Source: Zygaena filipendulae
Lineage: Eukaryota; Arthropoda; Insecta; Lepidoptera; Zygaenidae
Length of the DNA: 64,000 bases
Direction: 5' to 3'
Assembly (NCBI GenBank): GCA_907165275.2
Contig: OU015669.1
Coordinates: 3,246,501 to 3,310,500, forward strand
The notes under the pieces are model-generated. The model did no database searches and was not told the DNA's origin. It saw only the letters and a program-made list of their open reading frames with translations. Shown in pieces: positions 21,951-34,218 of the stretch; position 1 is the stretch's first letter; each line of letters begins with the position of its first letter. The position numbers and the translations under genes were made by a program.

Positions 21951-24900
21951 AATAACAGTATGGATTATAAAATTATAGATACACAACATTGCATAGGAAT
22001 TTTATGTAGGTATACTAATCGATTGTGCCGGAACATCATATACAAAATTCGTTCACATTTTACAATTTTCATGCCAATTCTGAATCAATTAAGTATATTT
22101 TTTTATTGGAAATATTTTTTTTTGTCTTGTGCATTTTTATGTTCTTCGTATAGTCGAGATGAAAAGTAATCATGACATTTCATTTTCAAAAATCGACTCT
22201 GCAATTTACCTTCGAATATTATCTACTATTTGAATTCTATATTCGAATATTACTATTATGCTTAACTCATGTCAATTTCTCGTTTTCATCAGTTTTCATT
22301 TCTCATTATCATAGTAATTTGTAGTTAAATATTGTAGAAGACTATACCAATTTAATAATTTATAACTAAACGTCATTACCTATTTGCTATTAATTATTTA
22401 CAATGCGTCATATCTCTATTTGTTTGATTACATCAATACGTACATATAACATTTAATTGATAAAAGATTTGAAACGGAAAACAACCATGTTTGTACGCAC
22501 ACATATTTTATTGGTTTTTACAATAGTTTTTTGTGGACGCGACCTTTCTCCACAAATTATTATTGTCGAGGTAACTTATTTGTGCTGTACCATTGCAACA
22601 ATTAGGGACTATTTACTTAATTTTTTTACCTATACTACCCTAAGGTTATCTGGAGGAGATCACTGTGAGCAATAATATCACCTGTTGTTACACTAATTGA
22701 CTTAAGTAAAAATCCTTTTCTTTTTATTTTTTATTTTATGGTTTTCAAAATATCTACCGTGTTATTTTTTAATGATTTATATCAATAATTATTATGAAGA
22801 TGTGATTTACGAGTACAAGTGTACTGCAATAATATTGTCATTCATTATTATTTATTATACATACATACATAGGTAATTATTACGTCGAGCAAACCTCGAC
22901 TAAGGTTATAAGGCTAAGGTCACAGCTGTGTAAATATACTTAACTCTATCAGTAAAATTCACTGTTCAATATCGGTCAAATGTGAAATACCGTTATATCG
23001 TTTAAAACCAGCACATTTCCTGGAGTAACATACAACAGAATATCTTATATCTCAAAGTGAACAAACAGTTCCCGACAGTCTCAAATTGACACTGGTAAAA
23101 CCGCAGATTGATAGTTCCATACAAATGTAATTTTGAAAAGTAGATGTTGAAACCAGCTATCAGCAATTTTTATTTAATAAACACAAATTCGTACGACATA
23201 ATGCAGTTTTGTAATAAAATATTAATTATATACTCCGAAAAAAACTTCAACGATTCTTTTTTCGGAGACATTTTATTTTTTTTGTATGGTATAACTCTGG
23301 GTATTTCGATTTCGCTTAGCTTTACCAGCACGGAATTGACAAGAATCCTATCGCCCTAACTGAAAAGCTACGTGTATCATAACTTATGTAAACAACATAA
23401 TATAACACAAACAACGAAGACTTATTGTGAAGATTTTCCATCGCTAAGACATTTCTTACTTTTTTTTTTAAATCCCAGCAGTATACAAACGGCCGCTTTT
23501 GACATTTTATGTACCTATCTATATACTTTTTGCTACAATTTCCCTGCAGAAATAATACAACTACTACCACTAGGTACTCCATTTTACATTTCTGTCCGTC
23601 AATTTGGTAGAAGATATTATTAGTTTATGCGAGTGTCGCTACTAGACAGGATGGAGCCTCTTAAGTTATAATTAAATAAATCAGTGTTATATTGTCCTTT
23701 TGCAGTCTCTTTCAACGCCTTTAGGGCACATAGTTCAATGGAGGCAGTTAAAAATAGAAATGGTGGCAGAAGAGAATACTTCATCTGCATGACAATGACG
23801 AAGAGAGTGTGCGATGAAGGAAAAGTTATAACTGAATAAATTTGTAGCTCTATTCCGCAGTTTCATTCAACCTAATTTTAGGATTCTCTCGGAAAATCGA
23901 TTAAAAATCGAAATGAAAAGTATTTAGATCCCTCTGTTCTATTTCGAAGACCTGCCTCAAATAGACTAGGAAGCGTAGATTACATACCTGCATTGATTAT
24001 TTTTTTTTTTATTATTGATACGGCATCATTGATAAGTGGCTAGTAATAAAGGAAAATCTAGTTTATATACCTTCTAATATTATACGTACGAAAGTAACTA
24101 TGTCTGTCTATATATCTGTCTGTCTGTTACCTTTCACGTCTTGATTACCAAACCGATCATCAGAAAATGTTACTTGAACGTTGTCAGGGTTGACATAAAA
24201 GGACATACCTAATATGGACTTTCCTCCTCTTATCTTAGGACTTAGGAGAACTCCGAAATTCAAGTGCGTTAAAATGTGCAAAACAGATAGATTAATATAA
24301 GTTGTCTGGTACCCGTAGTAGGTACAGAGGGCATCAGAAATATTATGTACCTAAGTAAGCACTTTTGTCAGTCGTTTAATCTTACTGCAATAGTAATACC
24401 TAAAGGTCAACGTGTAACAGTTTAATACAATTTTTATAATAATGACTACAATCTCTACTTCCTTTAGGACTATAGCTTGTGATGTGTGATAATGTCTAAA
24501 GTGTGATCATTATTATAAGTTTATGGCCAATTATACCATGTCGTCAACAGCTCATGATCGTTTTGTTATTTGTGCTTTTAAAAAAAACCGCCAGTTCAAG
24601 GTGAAGGCGATGATACACATCCATCATTTTTAGAAGTTTATTTTTAACCACAAATTACATATTACGACGACGAGTGAGTATACATATAGGATATACTAAA
24701 ATACACTCTATTTAAAGTGCACATAAAACTAAAATGGGTTGTTGTTACATTGAAAAAAAAACAAGAAAAGTACGTATATACCATCTATTCTTAAAACCAA
24801 ATATAACTAACAGGAACTCTACAAGTCTACTCGTAGATTCTAGTAGGTATAGGTATGAAACACGTTTAGGATTACACTTTTTTTATTGGAACAGGTCTAA

Positions 24901-25155
24901 AAGGTAGATTTACCTACATGCACGGTCATTATCTCAATATTTTATCAAAATTTTAATAAGTATAATGGTTGTCATATTTTACCTAAATAACCGCTGTTTA
25001 GTATCAGTTTTCATCTTTAATTTATCTATACTATAACTTTTAATTAATTATTATATTATGTTTAGGGAAAAGAATTAATTGTTAATAGGTAAGTATTACA
25101 AATTAAGCGCGATATAAATGTATTTTGGTATTTGGTATAATATTTTAAATGCTAA
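21951..25155. other. AT-rich intergenic stretch
   Basis: No gene recognised; ORFs of 71-91 codons here lack motifs and do not conserve a family pattern. A decayed class A Helitron lies at about 24070-24290 (GTCTGTCTATATATCTGTCT, GAACTCCGAAATTCAAG). Otherwise nothing is seen. Confidence 0.4.
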
Positions 25156-25302
25156 GGGCCGTATTTTTGAATCGCTCAAATTACTTTTTGCACACGGAAT
25201 CGCAAAATTCACATGTAAATGCTTAAAAAATGTATGAACATTCGCACGTGAATTCGCAATTCCGTGTGTGAAAGTAATTCGAGTGATTCAAAAATAGGGC
25301 CC
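25156..25302. mobile_element. Foldback MITE, GGGCC termini
   Basis: Arms GGGCCGTATTTTTGAATCGC and the inverted GGGCCCTATTTTTGAATCAC. The stem continues through GCACACGGAATCGC and TTCACATG toward the centre. Single copy in the window; target duplication not clear. Confidence 0.8.
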
Positions 25303-26031
25303 CTGTGGTGGAACGCAAACTAAATTGATTTTGTAATACAATGAATTAATTAATAAAATCTAAAAATAAAATGTTGCAAAATACAAACAAAAAAAGTAAC
25401 GAAAATTTATTTTATTTTGTATTTAAAATTTTGGATTATATTCATTTTCAATTTGTTTGAAATGCAAGAAACTTAAATTATGCAGGATAGCTATAGCTGC
25501 ATGAAGAAACTGGACAATCTTCTACGGGATTCGGGAGCAAGAGCCGCAGGAAACTTATTTATTTTTTGATTTGACTGACAACTTTAATAAACGGATAAAA
25601 TGAAAAATAAATTAAGAAACACAGTAATGTCTGATAAAAACATTTAACTAGCCAGTTCATAACATCCTCCTCTTTGTTTAAAATGGTAGGTACAGGTACT
25701 AATTTTTTTAATGACCCCTTGAATTGTCCGATCGAAGTAACTAGTTAACTACGTCAGCCAAGCTGAAGATATCGTCTTTGCCTCTATATAGAGTGCTTGA
25801 CGCTTGTCTTGCCTTTCGACCACATGCTCTTCCGCAGCATTGTCTGTCATTAAATCGTATCTTCCACTTTGACATTGGTTTTCTGTCCTGGCCTGGCCCT
25901 ACCATGGCTGCCATTTTTCACCGCACGCTTCCATGAATGCTCTCATTCACCTTCATTTAATCCTTATATCCAAGTTGCTACTCGAAAATGATTCGATTAA
26001 GAAATGGAAGGAAGTGAGAAGATCAGCGGGG
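25303..26031. other. Unassigned, with possible decayed coding repeat
   Basis: The 25660-26020 part is GC-richer and may be a decayed LINE coding remnant on the minus strand, but no motif is secure. Confidence 0.25.
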
Positions 26032-26223
26032 TTAGCCAAGTTGACATTGTACAATCGTTAACGCATAGAAAACATAAGTAACGAATCGTCATGTCATTTA
26101 GTCAGCCAACCAAAACTCTAGTTTTCAAGTGGTCACGTAAAGCTAAAGTTTTGATTCGCTGACCAAATTTTTCTATTCTAGTTTTTTATGCATTAACGAT
26201 TGTAGATTGTCAACTTGGCTAAG
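26032..26223. mobile_element. Foldback MITE (family T), copy 1
   Basis: Inverted ends TTAGCCAAGTTGACA...ACAATCGTTAA and the reverse complement at 26198-26223. The interior is CAAAACTCTAG...AAGTTTTG paired. A tandem partial copy (26224-26324) ends again with GTCAACTTGGCTAAGG. A further copy is at 60427-60675. Confidence 0.75.
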
Positions 26224-26432
26224 GGGTAGCCCCTTGAACGTGAATCTACACTTTGGATTGGACGATTTCACATGACCACGTGATACGATTCTATTTCTAA
26301 GTTTTCTAGTCAACTTGGCTAAGGGTGCGAAAGGTCTATGATTGATGCTTCTAAAAGTAAAGTTGGCACGATTTCATCTTGGGGTACCTTATATTGCAGG
26401 GTGACCTTCAACGCAGTCTTGATGCTAGGTAC

Positions 26433-26958
26433 TAGAGATGCGCCTAGTACTCGGTTACTACTCGGTACTCGGTGTATTCGGTGGTTTTTTTAATACTCAT
26501 ACTCGGCCGAATAACTCGGTTTAACTGCCGAGTACTCATTTTAAATGAAGTGTTAGGTTAATGTCATAGTGAAAACTACATTAAAAAGTAGTTAATCCCA
26601 TTTATTATTTTAAAAACGTATCGTATCTTAAGAAGAAAACAAAAAGTCTGAAATTTGCTAACTCGTCATCGAATTTAATTTTATAATCAGATCAAATGTT
26701 GAAACACTGAAACAGTATTGCATTTATAAAATACCTGTAATATTTATTACTTTATTATTTATGTATTTATTGAATGACAGTCCACTACCGTTTCATTCTG
26801 TTAAGTGTGTATCTAACTTGTTTTCGCGTCTTTAAGCTGGTAAACTTTGTAAAGACTGAACCGAGTTACTCGGCCGAGTACTCGGTACTCGGTAAAGTAA
26901 AACCGAATAATACTCGGTACTCGGTTACTCGGTAAATCTAGTACTCGGCCCATCACTA
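26433..26958. mobile_element. hAT-type MITE with 8-bp target duplication
   Basis: 526-bp element with TIRs TAGAGATGCGCCTAGTACT and the inverted TAGTGATGGGCCGAGTACT. It is flanked by a perfect 8-bp duplication CTAGGTAC (26425-26432 and 26959-26966). Subterminal regions are packed with TACTCGG and CCGAGTA motifs, the pattern of hAT transposase binding sites. The AT-rich middle has no ORF. Confidence 0.93.
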
Positions 26959-26966
26959 CTAGGTAC

Positions 26967-27381
26967 CTACGTCACACGTGTAAGGCGTTTCTATGCTCCA
27001 TCCATAAACACTGGTTGGGGAACTTTCATTGTAATGGATTCTCCCTTCAAATTGCGAACTGCTAGAGCATCGGCGGGCTTCTATCTATTCGTAATACAAT
27101 AAATATTCCATTTATCCGCTTGAAACGATTTTTTTCTTCTTATATTATGCATTTATACAGCTAGGAATTGGATGACCTGCCGGAGTCTGTATTTCCTCGG
27201 ACTTATGTACCTTTATGGTAATTTGGACCTCTTCAAGACTAGAGTAAAAAGGTATTTAATTGGCAGACGTGTAACACCTTAGTACCTACATATCATCGCT
27301 TCTCATCAGGCGAGATTATGGAAAAATGTCTGATCAATCGGTTATTAAAAAATATATTAGTTTGTCGCAAAGATCGAATTA
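26967..27381. other. Unassigned sequence
   Basis: No gene or repeat recognised. Confidence 0.35.
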
Positions 27382-27571
27382 TCTAATATATAAAATTCTC
27401 GTGTCACAATGTTCGTTCCCATACTCCTCCGAAACGGCTTGATTTTTATGAAATTTTGTATGCATATTCAGTATGTCTGAGAATCGGACAAAATCTATTT
27501 TTCATCCCCCTCAAGGGAGTTCCTGCGGGAATTCCGCAACTCACGCGGGTGAAACCGCGGGGCACAGCTAG
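27382..27571 (+). mobile_element. Helitron-like element, class D2, complete
   Basis: A|TCTAATATATAAAATTCTCG, CCATACTCCTCCGAAACGGC in the body, hairpin GCGGGTGAAACCGCGG and CAGCTAG|T. 190 bp. Confidence 0.85.
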
Positions 27572-27706
27572 TCTCTCTATAAAGCTTTGTCAGCTGTGCT
27601 TTCTTCGTGCCGTGCAGCGCTCCGACGAGCAATAAATATTCTCAGATCTAACATAGCTGCTGACGCTGAAAGCCTATGAATGTATGTAGATATATGTATA
27701 TCTATA

Positions 27707-27907
27707 CTAGCTGTTCCCCGCGGTTTCGCCATCGTTAATTTGGGAGTTCCCGTGGGAATTCCGAGATAAAAAGTTCCCTATTTCCTTCTCTGTACCCCTG
27801 ACAACGTGTATGCAAAAGTTCATGATGATCAGTTGAGCCGTTCCCTTACAACGTTACAAACGCACAATTCACAAACTTTACCTCTTTATAATATGAGTAG
27901 GTATAGA
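27707..27907 (-). mobile_element. Helitron-like element, class B
   Basis: A|CTAGCTGTTCCCCGCGG to ATATGAGTAGGTATAGA|T, with GGAATTCCGAGATAAAAAG and GATCAGTTGAGCCGTT. Confidence 0.8.
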
Positions 27908-27993
27908 TTTCGTGTCAAATTAATATTTTACGTGGCTATCGTTTATCAAGTGTGGTTTGGTAGAAGAATACCAGTAAATAATAATCTGGATGT

Positions 27994-28289
27994 TTATATA
28001 TATACAAATAAATAAGTGTCTGTGTGTAATTTTAAATTAACAGCTTTTCACTAAATGCATACGAAAGTATATACGGTACATACATCAAGAAATCTACTTT
28101 AAAAATTTTTCTCTATCTGTCTGTCTGTTTTTTCCGGCTAATCTCTAAAACGGCTGGACCAATTCTAACGGGACTTTTACTGGCAGATAGCTGATGTTAT
28201 AAGGAGTAACTTAAGCTACTTTTATTTTAGAAAAAAGTTCCTGCGGGAATTCCGAAACTCACGCGGGTGAAACCGCGGGGCACAGCTAG
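27994..28289 (+). mobile_element. Helitron-like element, class C
   Basis: ACAAATAAATAAGTGTCTG start, TTAACAGCTTTTCACTAAAT, CTGATGTTATAAGGAGTAAC, hairpin, CAGCTAG|T. The 5' border is uncertain by a few bases. Confidence 0.75.
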
Positions 28290-28583
28290 TTTCTTTAATG
28301 TATCTCTTGCCTTTGGCAGGTATACTTAGGTTTTTTTGGTAGATAATATCCAACTAATTTAATCACACACATTTAGATAGATTTAAATATTACGCAACTA
28401 ACAAAAAATTTGCTTTGGCCGTTTACTTTTTTGATACATATACATTATACGCAGTATATTACGATTTGATCACTCGCATTTAAAATAATTTAAATACGTC
28501 AATGACCAGATACCTAGACTTTAACCCGTTGCGTTTCTAGTTCTATGCTTCGAATTCGATTCGATCGCTTATTTTATATATCA

Positions 28584-28821
28584 CTAGCTGTCCCGCGCGG
28601 TTTCACCCGCGATAATCTCGAAGTTCCCGCGGAATTGTTCCATACAAACTTTGCAACCCCTTTTCATCCCTTTAGGGGTTGAATTTTCAGAAATCCTTTC
28701 TTATCGGATGCCTAAGTCATGCAAAGAACACACCCTCCGGGTTTCAGGTCTCTACGATCAGCGGTTTAGGCTGTGCGTTGATCCATCAGTCATTCAGGAC
28801 AAAGTATTTTATATGTATAGA
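28584..28821 (-). mobile_element. Helitron-like element, class E
   Basis: A|CTAGCTGTCCCGCGCGG, GTTCCATACAAACTTTGCAA, CCCTTTTCATCCCTTTAGGG, CTACGATCAGCGGTTTAGGC, ending TTATATGTATAGA|T. The body matches 52306-52610. The 83-codon ORF here is part of the element. Confidence 0.75.
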
Positions 28822-29031
28822 TTTTATTTGATTGTATTTTCAATTAATACATCCTTGATTCAAAGGTACTTTAACACATTGTGCATCGCTGTAAGCGTGT
28901 GAAAAGACAAACTCCTATAAGAAATCAAAGTTTGCTTGCGTTTTTGTAAGGGGTAATCTCTGAAACTACTGAATTGATTTGACAAAAAAAATTACTTGTG
29001 AAACGTACAGTAGGTACCTTTGAGTAACTTA

Positions 29032-29244
29032 CGGCCGCACTCAAGAGTCGACTTTAATGATTACTTAGTTAAGTATAGATTTTTAAAACAAAACTGCCGC
29101 AATCAGAGACGTTCAGTAAATTAATGTTAATTGGCATTTAATGAGATGTAACTTAATTAGTTAAATACCAATTAACATTAATTTATTAAACTGGTCTTAT
29201 TGCGGCAGTTTTGTTTTAAAAATCTATACTTAACTAAGTAGTTA
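29032..29244. mobile_element. Foldback MITE (family H), copy B, right end lost
   Basis: Starts after TTA with CGGCCGCACTC, contains the nested inner palindrome (TAATGTTAATTGGCATTTAA and inverse) and AAACAAAACTGCCGCAATCA. The outer right arm stops at CTTAACTAAGTAG. Confidence 0.75.
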
Positions 29245-29987
29245 GGATTTTACCCCATAAGAATGCATTCTTAAGAAATTCCTGAAATTTGCCCAATGGC
29301 TTTTTGTTATAGTGTCGAGTAATTTAGGTCTTAGGAAATGTGAACATTTTCATAAGTCGTTAAAAAGCAGTGCGTACTGCGTAAGTATACTTAACTCGGT
29401 GGCAACTGATATTTAATCTTTGATCTCAAAATACTTTTTAAATCAAAGACTTTTATGATCACTTACGAATTAATCACTCATAAACCGATAAATAAATGTG
29501 AATCACCTAAACGTTTAAAGAACCTGCTTAAACAAATAAGGCACCTTTTATAATGTAATTATGTAATATGTGGTAAAATTAGCTGCAAATATTTACAGGG
29601 CTGAAAGTATACGTTAAATATCAAACAGGATAAGCGAAAAATAATATTATAAGTTCGGTAGTTTCTGGAATATGAGGAAAATAAATTAAATGAAAAAATA
29701 TTACAATTACATTCACAAGGTACACAATACACGTAGCTCAATAATATCACAGATAATATATATCAGCCGGTTAGCTTGATTGAGGTCATTAACCTTAAGA
29801 TACCACCACGCGACGATGTTTGTAGGCATAAAGCGATTGATCGACAAGCTCACAGGTTGTTTTTTCTTTGATTGATTTATTTTGTTTGAAAAAAAAAATC
29901 TTTTTTATTTTATGAACATGTTTATAATGGCGGTGTGTACTTTCAACCCTGTAAATATTTGCAGTTCATTTTACTACATATTATACA
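29245..29987. other. Unassigned AT-rich sequence
   Basis: No gene or repeat recognised. Confidence 0.35.
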
Positions 29988-30521
29988 GGTGAGTTTTTTT
30001 TTCGGGTCAGTATAGGGAAATTCTAAACTATAAGAGACAGAGAAAAACTCTCATAGGAACCGTGATCTTAAATTTAGATAATATAAAAATGGTATTTAAA
30101 AAAATTTTAAAATCTTAATAGATTTGGAGATATCAGATTTAAAAAAAAAACTGGTATTTTGATTATACCTATATCACTATACAAACCAAAAATTTTATGA
30201 AGACCATAAGTCTAAAGTTGTTAGAAGTTGTTGAAATTAACGTTTTAGTTTTCTTTATTAAACTTTAATAGTTTTCTTTAGTAGTAGAAACTAACTGGCC
30301 GATTTTAAAATTAAAAGTAAAGAAAATAAAAAGCATTCGAATTTTAAATTTTTTTTCGTGTATCTGTCATTTATTAATTAAATATCTATTTATTTTTTAT
30401 AAAAATTTTTTTAATGCCATTTTTATCTTATCTAAAATTAAAATCACGGTTCCTAAGAGAGTTTTTCTCTATCTCTTATAGTTTAGAATTTCCCCATACT
30501 GACCCGAAAAAAAAACTCACC
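29988..30521. mobile_element. 534-bp inverted-repeat element
   Basis: Ends GGTGAG-T9-CGGGTCAG and its exact inverse. The arms stay paired through ATAGGGAAATTCTAAACTAT, AGAGA(C)AGAGAAAAACTCTC and GGAACCGTGAT (about 80 bp per side). The middle is AT-rich and without ORF. Target duplication not identifiable. Single copy in the window. Confidence 0.85.
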
Positions 30522-31083
30522 GTGTAGGTATATGGTAGTTGCCGAAGGAATCGTCAAAATCTTTTTTCTGAAAACCGCAGGAAACTGTCAATAGAATAGG
30601 TATAAAAACTATTTACTTCATTATGAATTTGAAACTAGCGATATTCACGCTCGATAGTTCACGTCTTTACGTAATGAATAATATACATATTAATACTAAA
30701 TATAGATAAACATTTTATGTATTTAATTTAATTTTTATGTTAAAAAAATTTTTATGTTTTTAATTATAAAGAGAAAAGATTGATTGTTTTGTATTTGTAC
30801 CTAATGGATAAAACTACTTAACCGAATTTGATTTTTTTTTCCACTCTCAGGAAACTGCAGTGTTCCTGAGTGGCCAATTCCCACGGGAACTCCGAAATTA
30901 ATGCTAGGGAAACTGTCGGGGACCAATTAATATTGATAAAAACTGATAAATTTTAAAGAAAACGCTAGCAAAATTGCCGTTTTACGCGTATGTATTACTT
31001 TTACATGCATATAACATGTAATAAACAATGTAAAAAAAACATGTAATTTTTTGAAATGAATTTTATTTTATCACATAATTATA
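30522..31083. other. AT-rich with decayed Helitron module
   Basis: A weak plus-oriented Helitron remnant spans about 30780-30930 (CCCACGGGAACTCCGAAATT). Nothing else seen. Confidence 0.4.
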
Positions 31084-31273
31084 ATCCTTATCCATAGGTA
31101 TATTTATAAAACAAATTCCTCCGACGCGTCTGTCTTTCTAACAGAACGGATTTTCATGCAGTTTACACCAATAGATAGAGGAATTCAAGAGGAAGGTTTG
31201 AACGTATAGTTTATCCTGGAATTCCTGCGGGTACTCCGAAGTTATCGTGGGTGAAACCGCGTGGGACAGCTAG
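31084..31273 (+). mobile_element. Helitron-like element, class G
   Basis: A|TCCTTATCCATAGGTATATT, CCGACGCGTCTGTCTTTCTA, GATAGAGGAATTCAAGAGGA, hairpin, CAGCTAG|T. Confidence 0.75.
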
Positions 31274-32493
31274 TTTAATATACGTACGTCAACGAGTCTG
31301 TCTGGCACGCTCTACAATTTTCAAGAGCAATGTAATTTATATGATAATTAAGTAAAAAATATCGCGTTTTAAAATATGTACCTACCTATATAGGACAATA
31401 ATCGAATACTGAATATCCTTCTGACATATCGTCCCCCTCGTTTAATCTTACATCTCTGATTATAGGACTTACTGTCTGACCATCAGTGCAGCATTATCTT
31501 GCAGTAAACTCTCTAAAAGGAGATTCATAAAGTTCTATACAGAGCCGTCTAACATCTCGTAAATTTACTATTAATAAATCTTTTGCAATAAGCAGAAGTA
31601 AAAGATTTGGATGGAAAAGTATTCAAATATGAAAACTAACTTGAATGTCATTTTCTGCGCAGCCATTTTTTTTTTCGGATAAGAACCGTCCAACTAACCA
31701 AATATTGTGTTCCAAATTTCATTTTACTAGAACACTCTTAGTTTTGGAACAGTATTAAAATTCGAATACCGTCATTTTATTTCACTTCTGTGCACGTATT
31801 CTGATACGCAGTCATTTTTTATTTTTTATTATTTCAAATAAAGGATCGTTTAACTGACCAAAATATATTAAATTTATTAGAACGTCACGACGCTGATCCG
31901 TCAACGATTCGGAATGCACCCATAACATTGAGTTTCCCCGGCGCGTCCTCTCGGCCAAAGAACAGATAGAAGTGACATTAACTTAGCTTGGTATGTAAAT
32001 AAATGAAAACCGGTGTCGCCGGGTGATTGTAGTAGGTACACAAAACTATTCATCACTCACAAAAACATTAATTAATGTAACGAAAAGTATTAAACGCCGT
32101 TTGGTTAGGTTTTAACTTAACTTAACTTAACTTTATTGTGGAAAATAATTCTATTCGGAATGCCAACAAAAGAAGTTTTTGGAAATTTGGAGCATTTGCT
32201 CTAACTTCCTTAGCAACAGTGGCGCGCCTGCCTCGCCCATATGTCATCTCTAGTTAGGTATTTCTTTTCTCTGTGCTCTCGGCTCTCGTTCACAACCGGC
32301 CAACGGCCGGTAAACACAATTCAGATGGTGCTTTTAGTGTTCACAGTTTACACACAGCCGAGCGTTACATACAGTGTCGTGTTTTATTTGAGTGTTTAAA
32401 CATCGGTGCGCTTTTTTTATTTGTTTGTTTTGTTTTATCGTGTTAAGATACTCGTAACATGCGGTTACCGTATGTCCGTATACATAGTTCGTT
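31274..32493. other. Mixed unassigned region with probable retroelement 3' end
   Basis: On the minus strand near 32110-32180, CCACAATAAAG is followed by (TTAAG)n, suggesting a LINE or SINE 3' end whose GC-richer body runs to about 32460. That body might instead be a promoter or 5' UTR; nothing distinguishes the two. Confidence 0.35.
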
Positions 32494-32790
32494 GCTGGGC
32501 CCCGCGGTTAAACTCGCCAAAATGTTTGAATTCCCGCGGAAACTGATAAACTCTGATCCAGTCTCCATTCCAGGTCGGCAACGCACCTGCATGCCTTCTA
32601 GTGATGCAGATGTCTATGGGCAGCGGTAATCCTTACCATCAGGTGTACCGCTCGCCCGTTTGTCCCTATGCAGCTATGACATAACAAAAAAAACGTAGCT
32701 TAAGTTACTCCTATTACGTTACTTATTACTTATTAGGGTTAGACGGAGCAAACCAACAGTCAGAGAGAGACAGACAGACAAAATAACGGG
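32494..32790 (-). mobile_element. Helitron-like element, class C, split by LINE tail
   Basis: 3' module (CTGGGCCCCGCGGTTAAACT) at 32494-32544 and class C body (GTAGCTTAAGTTACTCCTAT, CAGACAGACA) after 32694, separated by the retroelement tail. Confidence 0.6.
32545..32693 (+). mobile_element. LINE/SINE 3' tail of a common lepidopteran type
   Basis: Contains GCAACGCACCTGCATGCCTT, GATGCAGATGTCTATGGGC and TTACCATCAGGTGTACCGC, ending in ACATAAC-A8. I recognise this 3' region as shared by many lepidopteran non-LTR elements; no coding sequence remains. Confidence 0.65.
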
Positions 32791-33269
32791 GCTGGTAGCA
32801 CTGTGTGATAACATCCAAGCATTATTATTGTTATTAATCTCATTATGAACTTTACTATAAATAAAGGTAATTGGAAACGAAACGTTCAAAATATCCTTCA
32901 CTATTTTCATAACCTACATATCTATTTAAAAGGCACAATATTTTCTTTATTTTCCCTTTCTACACTTTCTCTCCCAAAGTCAGACAGATTTTTATCAAAT
33001 ATTTGTTATTCTCATTACGTGACAACACTGAAGTTTACCGTAGCTTACAGTAACGTAGGTCTGACAGATATTTGTGTACCTAACTTCATACGATTTTCTA
33101 CTTTATATCAAGAGAAGCGCGTGTGTTTTTGTGAAGATCGAAACGAGAATACAGCGTTCGAAGGTTCTCATTTGATTCGCATCCTCGTGTTAAGTTCAAA
33201 GAGATTATTTGCAGGTGCTACGGTGAATAAGTTCAAGTGCCTTTGGAAAGATTACCCACGCTTTACTAC

Positions 33270-33457
33270 ATAGTATAAAATAAAGTCGCTTTCTCTCTCC
33301 CTATATCTCTATGTATGCTTAAATCTTTAAAACTACGCAACGGATTTTGATGCGATTTTCACTAATAGATAGAGTGATTCATGAGAAAGGTTTATAACTA
33401 TATTTTATCCTGGAATTCCCGCGGGAACTCTGAAATTACCGCGGGTAAAACTACTAG
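33270..33457 (+). mobile_element. Helitron-like element, class G
   Basis: AAACTACGCAACGGATTTTG, ACTAATAGATAGAGTGATTC, GGAATTCCCGCGGGAACTC, decayed hairpin, CTACTAG|T. Confidence 0.65.
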
Positions 33458-33540
33458 TATACTATAAAGAGATTAATATTCGTCAAGTGTGTTTGTAAAG
33501 TAGAGGGTAATGGATCGGTTATATAAAATTATTTCATTAG

Positions 33541-33842
33541 CTAGCTGTTCCCTGCTGTTTCACCCGCAATAATTTGTGAGGTCCCACGGAAATTCTGGGC
33601 TTCTTAGGGTAGGGGAAATAGTACCCCTGATAACGCGTAATATACAAAATTTATTCCAGTTTCCGGCGCGTTATATTCGGAGTTCCCGCGGGAATTCGGA
33701 GATAAAAAGTACCTAACCTATGTTTTTTTTCTGAACCCTTGACAATGTGTATGCAAAATTTCCTTATGATGAATGGGATAAGTCGTTAGGACGTAAATGC
33801 GTAACAAACAAATAAACTCACTTTCGCATTTAAATAGTAAGA
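33541..33842 (-). mobile_element. Helitron-like element with two 3' modules
   Basis: CTAGCTGTTCCCTGCTG module, a truncated body, a second CGGAGTTCCCGCGGGAATTC module with a full class A body, and end AAATAGTAAGA|T. Confidence 0.7.
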
Positions 33843-34169
33843 TATTGAGTTATAACAAGTGATATAGAATACTAATTTTATCTCAGAGCAAAAATCCCGC
33901 GGGATACCTAAGTACCTACATGCGAGTGAAGTCGCGAGAGACCAGCTTGTTATTTATTATTTGGGAGTATTTATTTTGATAATGTGGGTTTTTGTTAACA
34001 TACTAGTGTCAATTAGTTATAGCATTTACACCGATTATCCGTTGCACGAGGCTTGGCGTGACTCAGTAACACAAATTACGGTACGGAACTCCAAGGAGTT
34101 CCCAAGAGAGTTCCCTAGTCTTGACTCTAGTAGCTGGAGTACTAAAAACCTCAAACGAACTGGCATACA
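33843..34169. other. Unassigned, with Helitron module scrap
   Basis: A short Helitron 3' scrap at 33890-33950. The remainder contains the start of a 110-codon ORF (33961-34293) that runs through the ATTT microsatellite and is not credible as a gene. Confidence 0.4.
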
Positions 34170-34179
34170 CAATGACTAT

Positions 34180-34218
<39 letters not shown>

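Noticed and set aside
28651..28902. 83-codon ORF (and 52455-52670) sharing a peptide as a gene family
   Set aside because: Both are within class E Helitron-like elements.
32280..32480. Promoter and first exon of a plus-strand gene
   Set aside because: GC rise and short motifs only; a probable retroelement 3' tail on the minus strand explains at least part of it.
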